Part shown: piece by piece, positions 24,500 to 34,488 of the stretch
Numbering within the stretch: position 1 is the stretch's first letter
Layout of the letters: each line of letters starts with the position of its first letter
Assembly (NCBI GenBank): GCA_010093605.1
Contig: MU004182.1
Coordinates: 254,231 to 318,230, forward strand
Direction: 5' to 3'
From: Lophium mytilinum
Taxonomy: Eukaryota; Ascomycota; Dothideomycetes; Mytilinidiales; Mytilinidiaceae
Length of the DNA: 64,000 nt
Made by a program: the position numbers and the translations under genes
The notes under the pieces: generated by a model
Seen by the model: only the letters and a program-made list of their open reading frames with translations
Databases searched by the model: none
What the model was told of the DNA's origin: nothing

Positions 24500-25075
24500 G
24501 CGGTGGAGACTCTAGCGCGTAGTTGAAGGCCCATGTGTGTTGCTCGTAGGGTGCTTTTCCTGCCTGGGGCGGGTGCGGAGGTCGTTGTTGTGAGGCGGCT
24601 GCCTCGGCGTCGTCGGTGAGGCGTAAGCGGTTGCTGGCGGCGATGATAGAACTTCGGACTCGTCTCTCGGCCGTTTTGCGGGCCTTGTGGGTGCAGTAGG
24701 CGGGGACAGGGCGACGTTGCTAGAGCTTCTTGGGAGAGGCAGATGGGGGGTGGCAAAGGGAGACTGAAACGGCTGCAATTTGAATGGTGGCAGAGTACTC
24801 GCTTTCCATGGCGACATTATCAAGGCCTTTTTAGGCGACGCAGACAGTAGAGTGTGAATCGAGGCCTGGGATTCAGGGTCTTTGACAATGGGTATGGCTG
24901 CCTGAGCCACCTCAGACGGTCGCAGCGAAGCGGCAAATCTGAGGGGGAAGCCTTCAATATAGAGGCTATAGTACCAACCTTTACAGGCGTGGCGTTGGAA
25001 GTAACTGGCACCTTTTCGGGGCTTCTTTTCACCGGAAGCATGGAGAAAGTAGCCGCTCTCGCCCGTGTCGTAAAA
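24500..25075 (-). pseudogene. Decayed relative of the BRCT gene, relic 2
   Basis: The minus strand encodes TTRARAATFSMLPV, VTSNATPVKVGTIASILKAS, then after a one-base shift FAASLRPSEVAQAA, then LLSASPKKALIMSPWKAS with LPPFKLQPFQSPFAT. The intact gene at 26003-27685 has VTRARAATVSKLPV, VSASSETPVKVGAIASILKAS, FATSFLPSGVARLA, and LLSASPRKAPIQSPWKAG with LPPFKLNQIQSPFAT in the same order. The frameshift is near 24935-24945, where the relic has one base less. Beyond this module the frame continues into a different, Ser/Pro/Arg-rich tail (AKRPRDESEVLSSPP), so the two genes share a module but not the BRCT end. I call it a pseudogene; a diverged family member with a sequencing error is the alternative. 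Confidence 0.72.
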
Positions 25076-25333
25076 TGATGTGGTTCGAGGTCGCCCGCGT
25101 GGGTGGGCTTGTAATATGGTGTTCGCTGGTGTGATAGAGTACGTCGACAGCGACTTAGTGAAAGGTTAACTGCTGTGTTGTTCTATGAGTGAGGGAGGAA
25201 GCTAGCTATAACGGAAGAATAGGCATACGTTATTATGCTAAGTAAGCCAGTAGGCAGGAAGGGGCGCTACATTGGGGTGTCCTGCCAAGTTTAATAATAC
25301 TTAAAAGTAGTAAAGTGCTATTAGGTTTAGATA

Positions 25334-25760
25334 GCCTGAGGCACCTCCAGCAGCGACAAGATGGTGTACATAGTATCAAATTATTGAGAGAGCTGCAGGC
25401 GTCGGAGGTGGCCTGTCAAATCCAACGGTACTCCAAAGTGAATTGGTGTTGTTGAGTTTGGGACGCCTGAGGCACCCCTAACGGCGGCATCACGGTGTGC
25501 GCCGAATCAAGTATCCAGAGGCCTGCAGCCGTCTGAGGTGCCCTGTTGTGTTCAACTGGTACTCCAAAATGATGTGGTGTTGTTGATTTGGGAGGCCTGA
25601 GGCACCTGTAGCAGCGGCAAGATGATGCGTACAGTATCAACTATTTACAGGCCTGCAGCCGTCTGAGGTGCCCTGTTGAGTTTAATGGTACTCCAAAATG
25701 ATGTGGTGTTGTTGAATTTGGGAGGCCTGAGGCACCTCTAACGTCGGCATCAGGTGGTGC
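25334..25760. repeat. Minisatellite array, about 130 bp unit
   Basis: The marker GCCTGAGGCACC recurs at about 25334, 25465, 25595 and 25725, i.e. with periods of 131, 130 and 130 bases. Each full unit also holds TACTCCAAAATGATGTGGTG (or a close variant) before the marker and GCCTGCAGCCGTCTGAGGTG after it. The last unit ends about 240 bp before the BRCT gene ATG. Confidence 0.85.
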
Positions 25761-26002
25761 CGACATGCCGATCGGCAGACGCGTCGCGTGGGCGGCGCCG
25801 ATCTAGGCAGCAGCGGGGTGGCTGGGAGTCGGAAAATAAAACGGTTGCCCGGCCAACGCTCTTTCTTCTTTCCTCCACCACACTTCCCACAACCATCACA
25901 ACTGCCACGCTTTCATCTCCCACCAACCCCACACCACCCCGCAAAGCTCCATCGCAACTCCCTCCATCTCCAATCCATCAATCACCCTTTGAAGGAGCCA
26001 CC

Positions 26003-27685
26003 ATGGTCCTTACCCGCGCGCAAAGAACCGCGCAGTCGGCAGCGGTCGCCGAGCCAGCCCCGCCAGCTCCGAAACCCGCCCTGAAAGCTGCACCCCGAAA
26101 GCCCGCCAAGGCTGCTGCTCCGAAGCCTGCTCCCGCGAAGCCTGCTCCCAAGAAGCCTGCTCCGAAAGCTGCTGCTCCCAAGACTGCTCCAGCCCCGAAG
26201 CCTGCGCCAAAGACCACGTCGAGGGTGGCAAAGGCTCCCAAAGAGGCCCCAAAGCCTGCGAAGAAGGCCGCAAAGCCTACCATCAAGACCACGAAACCGG
26301 CCGATAAAGTCACAAAAACGACCGCAAAAGCCCCCTCAAAGGCCCCGATCAAGGCCTCAACAGCCGCCAAAAGGCCGCAAAAGGTGGCTGTTATCACACC
26401 TGGCGTCCAGGCAACAATGCGAGTAACACGGGCGAGAGCGGCCACTGTCTCAAAGCTCCCGGTCGTAACAATTCCCCAAAGCGTGACAGTTCCTGTGAGT
26501 GCTTCTAGCGAAACGCCTGTAAAGGTTGGAGCCATAGCCTCAATCTTGAAGGCTTCGCCCATTAGGTTTGCTACCTCTTTCCTACCGTCTGGGGTGGCCC
26601 GACTTGCTTTGCCTGCTGCCAATGAGTCTCAGTCAGAGGCTCCGATTCCGACCCTGCTGTCGGCTTCACCTCGAAAGGCCCCGATTCAGTCTCCGTGGAA
26701 GGCTGGACTCCTCCCGCCGTTCAAATTGAACCAGATACAATCTCCCTTTGCCACGTCGGTTGCCCCGTCGAAGCCAGCCCAACTTGTCGAATCACCCCTC
26801 AAAGCCTCTGCCTTACGCTCTCCAATTAAGATGTCCTCTCCAAAGAAGAGCGTCACCTGGAACCAAGCCGCTCCACAGGCCAAATCACCCGAACCTCTAC
26901 CTGCCATGGCTGGACCTCTTGATGGCGCTGTAGTCTACCTCGACATTGTCCATCATGGCGAAGATGCCAGCGCCTTGTTCGCACCACTGGTCGAGCCGCT
27001 TGGAGCTTCACTTGCCTCCACCTGGACAGCTGATATCACGCACGTGGTCTTCGGCCAAGGCAGTCAGGCGACGCTGGAGAAGGCCGTCGCAACTCACGGA
27101 GCTGTGAAGTGTGTGAGCATTGGATGGCTCATCGAGTAAGTTCCTTCCAAATATTTGATTCAAAACTCTGCTAACTCTACGTTTTACAGCTGCGACAAGC
27201 ACAAGACCTGGCTCGACGAGACTCACTACCGGACCGATTTGTCCCATATTCCTGGAAGCTTGACCTATCAGTCGCCATTCCCCTTCACAGCTGCCACTCC
27301 GCTCGCTGCTCGCGCTCCTATGCAGACTCCTTCAAAGGCTGCTGCAGGAGATGTTGCAATGGACGACACTCTCGATGACTTCGGCAACAGTACGATCAGC
27401 GACACGCACTGGAGCTTCCCGACTCCTACTATGCAAACTCCCGTCTTCATTCGCAGACTCAACGACGAAGACAAGGAAAACAAAGCCCCAAAGTCCCTCA
27501 CCGACTCGCCCGAAGAGAGACTCGTTCAGAAGTCGGCCCCACCCAAGCAGATAGGAAGAACACTGCTTGACGTCGGCACACCGGCCCACAGCGCGTTCAA
27601 GAGGCGCTTGATGGCAGGCAAGAGACGCAGCGAGGAGTTTGCCCCAAACATTGGCAGCCCTTTGAAGAAGATGAGGATGTTTTAG
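26003..27685 (+). CDS. BRCT-domain nuclear protein with Ala/Lys/Pro-rich N-terminus
   Basis: The exons are 26003-27135 and 27190-27685, giving 542 aa. The first 130 residues are Ala/Lys/Pro-rich, like a histone H1 tail, and probably bind DNA or chromatin. The middle has SP-rich modules (PVKVGAIASILKASP, LLSASPRKAPIQSPWKAG). One BRCT domain lies at about residues 305-400 (GAVVYLDIVH..., VTHVVF-like ITHVVFGQG, and VKCVSIGWLID, where the intron falls inside the motif). The C-terminal tail has a KEN-box-like DKENK, many SP/TP sites and a basic end (KRRL, KKMRMF). The layout resembles microcephalin-type or mitotic chromatin proteins, but this is inference. The ATG fits the Kozak context GCCACCATGG. 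Minisatellites lie on both sides, and two decayed relatives lie upstream on the other strand. Confidence 0.8.
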
Positions 27686-27832
27686 ATGGACATTCGGAGA
27701 GAATTGTTGGTTTTTTAAAGCACGGAGTTGGACGGATTAGCATAATACCCGGAGGCTTATGATGGTTTTTCCGGCGAAAAGGTTCTTGTTTTCGGGTTTG
27801 TTTCTTCCTTTTCTTTCTGGGTTTTTGTATGA

Positions 27833-28060
27833 AGCTGGGCCCCGTAATGGAGGGCCAGGTTTCCGGTTCTTGTTTGGCGTTTTTGGGGTTTTTATAGCTG
27901 GGCCCCGTAATGGAGGGCCAGGCTTTGGGCACTTGTTTTCACGGTTTGGGGGGTTTATTATAGCTGGGCCCCGTAATGGAGGGCCAGGCTCTGGGTACTT
28001 GTTTTTCTTTTGGTGGTTTATAGCACTGAGCCACAGCGGGCCAGGCTTTTTGTAGATTAA
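27833..28060. repeat. Minisatellite array, about 63 bp unit
   Basis: The marker AGCTGGGCCCCGTAATGGAG recurs at about 27833, 27896 and 27962, and a weaker fourth copy (AGCACTGAGCCACAGCGGGCC) starts at 28022. The periods are 63, 66 and 60 bases. The core GGGCCCCGTAATGGAGGGCC contains GGCCC and GGGCC, which can pair as a short hairpin. The array starts about 150 bp after the BRCT gene stop codon. Confidence 0.88.
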
Positions 28061-28287
28061 TGAACTGATGATGACGAGTCTCTTGATTCTGTGCTGTGTG
28101 ATGAGTGGGTTGCTGATTGCTTGACACCGTCTGAAGTCCTCCAGCATGGACTCAGAAATTAGAGCTGGATGTCACGTTTTGGAAAGCGTGAATTGGATCG
28201 GGGTGTTGGCCGGTTTTGAGCAGTATGATAGCCACTTGAAGCGTCTTTGCAGTGCCATCTAGCAACGCAAACCAATCTGGTCCTCAA

Positions 28288-28700
28288 GCAGATTCTGGAG
28301 TTCCGAACACCACGTTTCCACCCGACGCCCAGATCTGGGTGGACAATACGAGGTATTTGATCGGTGGGCTACCTTTTTGAGCCACCTCAGACGGTGTCAA
28401 GCCCCCGTCAAAATCATGTACCAACCCAGCAGATTCTGGAGCTGTCTACATTACATCGTCTTGCGACGTCTGATATTGGCTATAAGTCTCCATACTTTTT
28501 CTCATCAGTCTACCTCCTTGAGACACCTCAGACAGCGCCATGTAGCTGTCAAATCAATTGACAGACCAAGCAGATTCCAGAGCCCATCACATTGCATCGT
28601 CTCACAAGCCTTCATTCTGAGCAGAAAACTCCATGCTTTTGATCATCAGGCTACCTCCATGAGCTACCTCAGACAGTCTGGACCCATAATATATACACTC
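28288..28700. repeat. Minisatellite array, about 141 bp unit
   Basis: Units begin with GCAGATTC(T/C)(G/A)GAG at 28288, 28429 and 28570, exactly 141 bases apart. Each unit later carries CTACCT...GAG(C/A)(C/T)ACCTCAGAC(G/A)G. Copies differ at many positions, so the array is old. Degraded similarity may extend left to about 28120. It ends about 60 bp past the stop end of the sulfurtransferase gene region. Confidence 0.8.
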
Positions 28701-28761
28701 GCTAGTCTGCTCTGGGTTGAAGGGTATCGCATCATTTCATTCGTATCCTCTCCCATTCCTC

Positions 28762-29853
28762 TTACTCAGTTTTCACAATCAGATTCTCAGATGGCTGGAC
28801 CCGCTGCGCCCACTCCGTCCAGCTCCCATCGTATAGCCGCCGGCCTTCCTCTGGGAACCCAGCCTCCACGAGCGCGGCGTCAATGACAGCGGCTGTGACG
28901 CCGGTGCCGCAGGAGCTGATTATAGGCTTCGTGGGATCGATGCCTTTGGACTTGAAGAGAGTCTGGAGCTCAGAGGCGGGAAGGAGGGCTTTGGTAGTGG
29001 GGTCGAGGAGATCGGAGACTGGGACCGATATGGAGTAAGGGATGTGGCCTGAGGAGAGTCCTGTACAGCACCATATCAGCACCAAAGAACTTCAAGAGCG
29101 TGCAAGGAATGAAGGGGCGTTCAAGAGGCACTCACCAGCTCTAGGCTCCGGATCCACCCCCTTCCACCGCCCCAAGCTCCTCGCATCCAAAATCTGCACC
29201 TCCTCCGCGCCCTCCTTCCCCTGCTCCCGCGCTATCTCCTTGACATCCTCAAACGCCACCACCTTCACCGCATCCAGCTCAGGCACAGGATAGTCAACCG
29301 CGTCCACCTCCGCAGGCGTCCCGCTCTCCAGCGGCAGCCCCTCCTCGCACCACAGCTTGAAGTTGTTGAGCACATGCACATTCGGATGGCCAAACACCTT
29401 CAGCGTCCACCCGACGCGCGGCGCGCTGAAGATGCCCAGCTCCTTGCTGTCGTAGACGACGACGCTGTCGTCCTTGCGGATGCCGAGCCGGCCCATGGCG
29501 GCGGCGAAGTCGGGCGCCGAGGGCAGCATGTGCGGGTACGGCGAGGCCGGGTCTTTGACGGCGTCGAGGTCGAAGAAGCGCGCGTGCGGGATGCGCCCCG
29601 CGGTGAAGGTGTCGCGGCCGGTGCGGCCGTCGTTGGGCAGGAACCAGGTCGCGCAGAGGGGGATGATGCGGGGCGCGGTGGAGAGGCGGGAGTGGATGTT
29701 CTTCTGCAGCGCGGCGTGGAGCTGCGAGGGCGTGACGAGGTAGGTGGGGAGGTGGTGCTGGGAGGAGTCGGACATAGTGCGGCGGGCTGCGGTGGTGAGA
29801 GAGAGGGAGGGGGAGAAGAGGCGGGTTGTGCGGCGGATGCTGGTGAGGAGCAT
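28762..29853 (-). CDS. TUM1: Mercaptopyruvate/thiosulfate sulfurtransferase (TUM1 type)
   Basis: The exons are 29853-29136 and 29060-28762, giving 338 aa. There are two rhodanese domains. The N-terminal one has RIPHARFFDLDAV and VVVYDSKELGIFSAPRVGW; the C-terminal catalytic one has ILDARSLGRWKG, GHIPYSISVPV and the active-site loop SSCGTGVTAAVI, with the persulfide-forming Cys in CGTGVTA, the loop type of 3-mercaptopyruvate sulfurtransferases. In yeast Tum1 feeds sulfur to tRNA thiolation. The first 25 residues are rich in Arg/Ser/Thr without acids, a likely mitochondrial presequence, and a second Met (MSDSS) about residue 27 could give a cytosolic form. The intron (75 bp) joins EPRAG to LSSGHIPYS. 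Confidence 0.9.
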
Positions 29854-31511
29854 GGTGGAAGCTGGAGAGGATTGCGGTGGAGGGATTACGGGGGGTTTGG
29901 AGTAGTGGGGAGCTTGGAGAGTGGGGCAAGAGCTTGGAATTTGTAGATACGGGGGGGCAATTGAGGGTGAGGAGCTCCGGGGAAACGGGTTGCACAAAGC
30001 ATGCCGATCGCAAGGAGCTCCGCACGCCTAGACTTCAAGTCGGGCCGTTGCTCACATGGCCAATTCACTTGGGGAGTGCAGACTTGGGAAGTGACGAGGG
30101 GGTTGTTGCGAGTCTTTTTCTATCAAAGGTAAGGATGGGAAGGGAATATACGTGAATTGACGACATGCCAAGCATAAATTGCGATAGGCATTACAAACTC
30201 AACACCAGATGGACCGTGCGCGGCATCCACACAGTCATCTCTACCTCTCAAGTACTATTTCAATCACATTGTTCCTCCAGATCTACCAAAAACAGATCAC
30301 ACGTTCAACCGGCCTCCAACATGTCACGGTAATGGCTGGTTCACTCCTCTTCTTTCCTACCGACCTGCCCACCATTACTATGCCGAGGAGAGTTACATAA
30401 GCCCACCCATGATCTCCTTTTCTTTTAGAGTTACTAAAGTGCATTGAAGCACTCTGTTTACTAGCGAAATGGCGTCATATGAACTTGAAGGCAATCTCAT
30501 CCTTCCTCGAATGCAGCATCTCGTCTAGCGGTGTCCGCGATTGCGGTCCAGTCTGCCGTCCACCGAAATGTGCAGTTATGGGCTTCTCTGAGATCGAAGA
30601 ACCTCGGAGAATACATATCGGTGCGCAGTGCAGCATGACCCCTCAGTCTTCGGCCTCGCTCAACCCTCATTCGACGGAACAGCGCAATGAGGTTGCACGA
30701 CACCAGTCTCGCATCTGCACCGACCATGCGCCCAGATTGACGCCAGCATCTGCCACTGCATTCTTGCATTACCTTCTCCACTCGATGTTGTTTGCTAGCT
30801 CAAGCTTCTCTTATCATCTCCTTGTGATAGATCACATTGGTGGTGTAGACCCTGATTATCATCATGCAGGAGCTCGGATTTCTCTATTCAAGTGTTCTGT
30901 CTCTTCAAGCCACCATCTGCACGAAGCCGTCGGCTAGCCCTGTCTGAATATTCATCATATGCGGGCCCAGAATTGCTTCCTGCCAATGGCATCGCCTATG
31001 AACTCGGAACTCGAACGCACGTAGCCGTTTCATGGCAAACGCCCTATTAAAAGGGTGCAGATGCGATTCCCCCGGCTCTCGCCCAGCTCACTTCTGACCA
31101 GTGTTCCTGTCTCAGGGCGGCTATTCGTTGCGCAGTCAGAACACGCTTTCGATTGTATGTCAAATCTATAACAACTCTATACTCATTATATACCCACTCT
31201 ACTCTCTGGTATTCTATAGCACAGATATTGGAACTTCTAGCGAATTTGACTGAACCCGCACTTCGTCACCCTCGATCTCAATCATCGATATACTCATTGG
31301 CCCGTTGCCGTGGAGCTACGCTGTCCTAATCTGGACCTTATAAGGTCAGCTACTGTTTTCCATCTTGAGTTTAGAAAAGAGTGATTCCTGGTTCCAGCGG
31401 CATGATGTCAAATGTCATAGCCGACTTCCCGATGATTGAAAGTGCAAGCAAGCTAACGCATATCAACAGGCGGGCGACAAGGACGTAGAAGGGCGAGCCC
31501 GACTCGCCAAC
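29854..31511. other. Intergenic region of about 1.7 kb
   Basis: The left end is the sulfurtransferase promoter. A plus-strand ORF from 30479 to 30937 (152 codons, ATG start) has no recognisable domain and an unremarkable composition, so I do not call it. Near 31440-31470 a GCTAAC...CAACAG sequence looks like an intron 3' end and may belong to a 5' UTR intron of the coiled-coil gene. Confidence 0.4.
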
Positions 31512-31729
31512 ATGTCGTCTCTTTCTACCCAAGACAAAAGCCCGCGTAAATCACGTCGCTCGGCATCCCTCAACAGAAAGCGCTCCCTTGAAGCTGAAAG
31601 GATTCGAAGACCAATCTTTAGCCAAGAAAACGATGGCGAATCCTTTACTGGAAGACTCCCAGCCCCGACCCGGAAGATTCATATGATGTCCAAGCATCAT
31701 CGGGAGCAATTTCAGATGCTGTCCCAGAT

Positions 31730-32869
31730 ATGGAAGAAGGATTTGAGGCTATATCTACATCCTACGCCGGCGCCTCCAGGATGGGCATGCGAGAGCAAAT
31801 CAACCGACAAGCGTGTGACGCATTGACATCTTGTTCACCTTCTGGGGATTCGGCCCCACCACCATCGATGGAAGATGGGTGTGACGAGTCTCTAGCCCTA
31901 CGAGTAGCAGCTACAAGGGTAGAGGAAGAAAGGGCTCTGTCGAAAAAGCTGCAAGAAAGGGACTCTCAGATCGCGGCATTGATGCAGCAATCTGTAGTGA
32001 AAGCTCAGCTCCTTGAAATGTTTAGAGCCGAGAAGGACCAGGCGGAAAAGGACTATGAGGAGGCCAGCAAAAAGTGGATAAACCTTGTCCGTGAGAAACT
32101 GTTAATTGGTCGCGACGGATCTAAGCTGAAGGTGCAAATAAGAGAACAGGAAGTGTCTTGCAAGCGCCTCCAGGACAAGAACAACGATCTCCGAGCCTGT
32201 ATAAAGCAACACGAGTCCAACGCCAAACTTGCCCATCGAGAAATAGAGCGGGTTCGGGGGGACCTAAAGATCCTAGCTGATAAGCATAAAGAAAAAAGGA
32301 AAGACCTTCATGCTAGAATTGATGTACTCCAAGCGGAGTTGGACGAATCACGAGGACAAAAAGAGACGATACAGGCTGAGCACGAATCAAAACGAGCTCG
32401 GCCCCAAACGGCAAATGACAAGCTTCTCATCGACAACGAGAGGCTCCGACAGCGAATGGCTCAACAAGAAGACCCTCGAGAAGAGCGGCTACCGCTACAA
32501 TCTCGGCCTCCAAGAAGAAGCAAACTCGAGAAAGCTCGACAATACAGGCTTGAAATCGAGCAGGAGGTCCAGAATCACATTCCTTGTAGACAGGCACGAG
32601 CTCGCCAACTCGCTGAGAGCGGCGAAATTGCAGCTTCAGAACCAGGGAACCCATCTGCAGCCGAAATCGGGAAGTCGCCGCCTCCATTTCTCTCAACAGC
32701 GCCGGTAGATGCGGTTCAGTTTGATGTTGTCACCTCCCCAGCCTCAGTCAAGTCAGAGTCTAGTGTATCTCCGGTACCGTCTGTTCGGCCCGCCCAGTCT
32801 GACGATGGGGAGCCAAGTCCGTGGGACTTATGCTTAAAGACTGGCAACCCACGTCAGAACATCGAATAG
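31730..32869 (+). CDS. Coiled-coil protein, N-terminus uncertain
   Basis: The open frame of 379 codons encodes a long charged coiled coil, about residues 60-260 (Glu/Lys/Arg/Gln-rich, for example LSKKLQERDSQIAAL and LHARIDVLQAELDESRGQ), then a Ser/Pro-rich tail. No family is recognised. A good ATG at 31512 starts a different frame that also looks coding for its first 45 codons (MSSLSTQDKSPRKSRRS) and ends at 31823. The two would need to join between about 31620 and 31690, where there is no plausible GT donor, so a frameshift or sequencing error may separate the true N-terminus. The start at 31730 is the first ATG in the main frame and is a conservative choice. Confidence 0.6.
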   Translation: MEEGFEAISTSYAGASRMGMREQINRQACDALTSCSPSGDSAPPPSMEDGCDESLALRVAATRVEEERALSKKLQERDSQIAALMQQSVVKAQLLEMFRAEKDQAEKDYEEASKKWINLVREKLLIGRDGSKLKVQIREQEVSCKRLQDKNNDLRACIKQHESNAKLAHREIERVRGDLKILADKHKEKRKDLHARIDVLQAELDESRGQKETIQAEHESKRARPQTANDKLLIDNERLRQRMAQQEDPREERLPLQSRPPRRSKLEKARQYRLEIEQEVQNHIPCRQARARQLAESGEIAASEPGNPSAAEIGKSPPPFLSTAPVDAVQFDVVTSPASVKSESSVSPVPSVRPAQSDDGEPSPWDLCLKTGNPRQNIE

Positions 32870-33294
32870 GCAAGCTCACGAAGCGACACAGTGGCGAAGT
32901 TGGGTTTAGTAGAAGGGACGGTGACTCTGTGCTGATGGTACTTAAGGTGTTGTGAGCTTTCCTTGAAGATTTGAACGAAACGGAAGCCTTCTTGTTAATA
33001 CCCCACTGGCCCACCCCAAGCGGAGCCTCTACTGATGCTGGACTTTAGGTCGGTTCTTGGCCCATGGAAGAAATTTGAGTAGTGTTGATATTAGCTTACG
33101 AATACATACTATATTCCTAATCATGGGGTGACAAACTCACACTACGCTGCAGTAGTGAAGAAGACCGTGTAAATAACGCTGCGGTGATGCCTACCAGGCT
33201 TTTTGAACATTTATGACCAAACATATACTCATACACATTTTCGGGACTCAATAACCTCCGCGCCATATCTTACACTAGCACTGCTCAATCCCGT
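32870..33294. other. Convergent 3' spacer
   Basis: A 425 bp space between convergent genes. No feature is visible in it. Confidence 0.4.
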
Positions 33295-34488
33295 CTATGA
33301 ACTCTCTCTCACCCACTTACTCAACGCCCGCCTCAACTCCACTCCCGACTTCTCCAACGTCTCATAGCCCCTCTCTCCACACGCAATCTTCACCTCCTCA
33401 TCATTCAACCCCGCAACACCCCCATCGCGCCTAATCAGCGCATCATCCGTCTCCAAGTACTCAAACCGCCGTCTCACACTCCACCTCAGAAACGCCGCCG
33501 GCGGATCGAAATACAGCAAGTCCCACGCGCCCGCATGCACATCCAGCTGCGCCGACATAGCCAGCAAATCCGGCTTCTCCATGACCGCAATAGCAGCCGC
33601 CAGGTCGTCCGCCGCCGGCTGCTGCGCGACATGTTTCTTAGCCTTCGCCGACGACATAAGAATGCGTTCCCTCCGCCTCGCCCGCCGCCGCTCCGCCTTC
33701 TCAGCTTCCTTCCGCGTCTGCGCCGGTATCCGACACGGGCCTGGCACCAGCGGCGTGATCCACAACGCAACCAGCGGCATCCACTCCCCCAACAGCAGCA
33801 CCAGCGCTCCGAAAGGCACTAGGCGCTTCATGTCCCCCCGCGACCGCCTCAGCAACTGCCAGTCCCCGCGCGTGATTGGCGGGAGAAGCTTTTGCGCACC
33901 GGCTTGCCCCCCCTTCCCATCCTCACCGGCCGCCATTATCGCCGTCTTCTCCCGCATCTTCCGCTTCACCTCCCCTGCGTACTTGTAGTTCTTCCTCACA
34001 CGCCCGATCCCGTCCTTGTAGAAGCGGATATACGTCTTCCCCGACTTCCAGAGGTACGAGAGCCACCCCTGGCCCGGCGCGCGGGGCGCAACGTGCAATG
34101 GAGGGGGGTATGCGGTTTCGGGGGGGTTGAGGCGGAGGGTGCTTGCGTGGAGGGCGGAGGCGCGTTCAGAGTGGTCGCGCTGGCGGTCTGATGTTGAGGG
34201 TTGCGCCGCGGGGGTGGTGCTTAATTTTGGGTTTGTAGGATGCACCGGGGAGGACTTGGGATTTGTGGGGGCGGGTTTCGCGGCGGCGGCGGTGGAGGCA
34301 GAGCGACGTGAGGTGGTGAGGAGTATGGGTGATATTAGGATTGGTGGGCGAGTTATTGCGTGCGTGGGTCGGTGGTAGAGCGTAGTGGAGAGTTTTCGGG
34401 CTTGGAGAGCGTTGAGATGGCATTGGAGGGGAGAGATGCGTAGAGGAATTGGAAAAGAGAGCCCTAGAGCAGGCGGATGGAGCTTCAT
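33295..34488 (-). CDS. LETM1-like mitochondrial inner-membrane protein
   Basis: A single exon of 397 aa. The N-terminus is basic and Ser/Thr-rich, a probable mitochondrial presequence. The LETM1 core begins at WLSYLWKSGKTYIRFYKDG, followed by LPPITRGDWQLLRRSRGDMKRLVPFG and a membrane helix (FGALVLLLGEWMPLVALWITPL). The ribosome-binding-like domain follows, with LLAMSAQLDVH, LRRRFEYLETDD as VRRRFEYLETDDALI, and LNDEEVKIACGERG. Known members (yeast Mdm28/Ylh47, human LETM1) handle K+/H+ or Ca2+ balance and bind mitochondrial ribosomes. The protein is shorter than LETM1 and lacks its long coiled-coil tail, as in Mdm28-like members. The ATG at 34488 is the first in frame. Confidence 0.85.
   Translation of the reverse strand: MKLHPPALGLSFPIPLRISPLQCHLNALQARKLSTTLYHRPTHAITRPPILISPILLTTSRRSASTAAAAKPAPTNPKSSPVHPTNPKLSTTPAAQPSTSDRQRDHSERASALHASTLRLNPPETAYPPPLHVAPRAPGQGWLSYLWKSGKTYIRFYKDGIGRVRKNYKYAGEVKRKMREKTAIMAAGEDGKGGQAGAQKLLPPITRGDWQLLRRSRGDMKRLVPFGALVLLLGEWMPLVALWITPLVPGPCRIPAQTRKEAEKAERRRARRRERILMSSAKAKKHVAQQPAADDLAAAIAVMEKPDLLAMSAQLDVHAGAWDLLYFDPPAAFLRWSVRRRFEYLETDDALIRRDGGVAGLNDEEVKIACGERGYETLEKSGVELRRALSKWVRESS

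Noticed and set aside
25978-26622. Long minus-strand ORF opposite the BRCT gene N-terminus
   Set aside because: Its Ala/Gly/Phe-rich, repetitive translation mirrors the Ala/Lys/Pro codons of the real gene.
25334-28700. CRISPR-like array
   Set aside because: Units are long contiguous repeats without unique spacers, and the organism is a eukaryote.
29374-29946. Plus-strand ORF of 190 codons opposite the sulfurtransferase gene
   Set aside because: Arg/Gly/Glu-rich shadow of a GC-rich exon; the minus strand has clear rhodanese motifs.
30479-30937. Plus-strand ORF of 152 codons with an ATG
   Set aside because: No domain, no splice-site support and a His/Ser-rich composition; an opposite ORF overlaps it. 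Could be chance.
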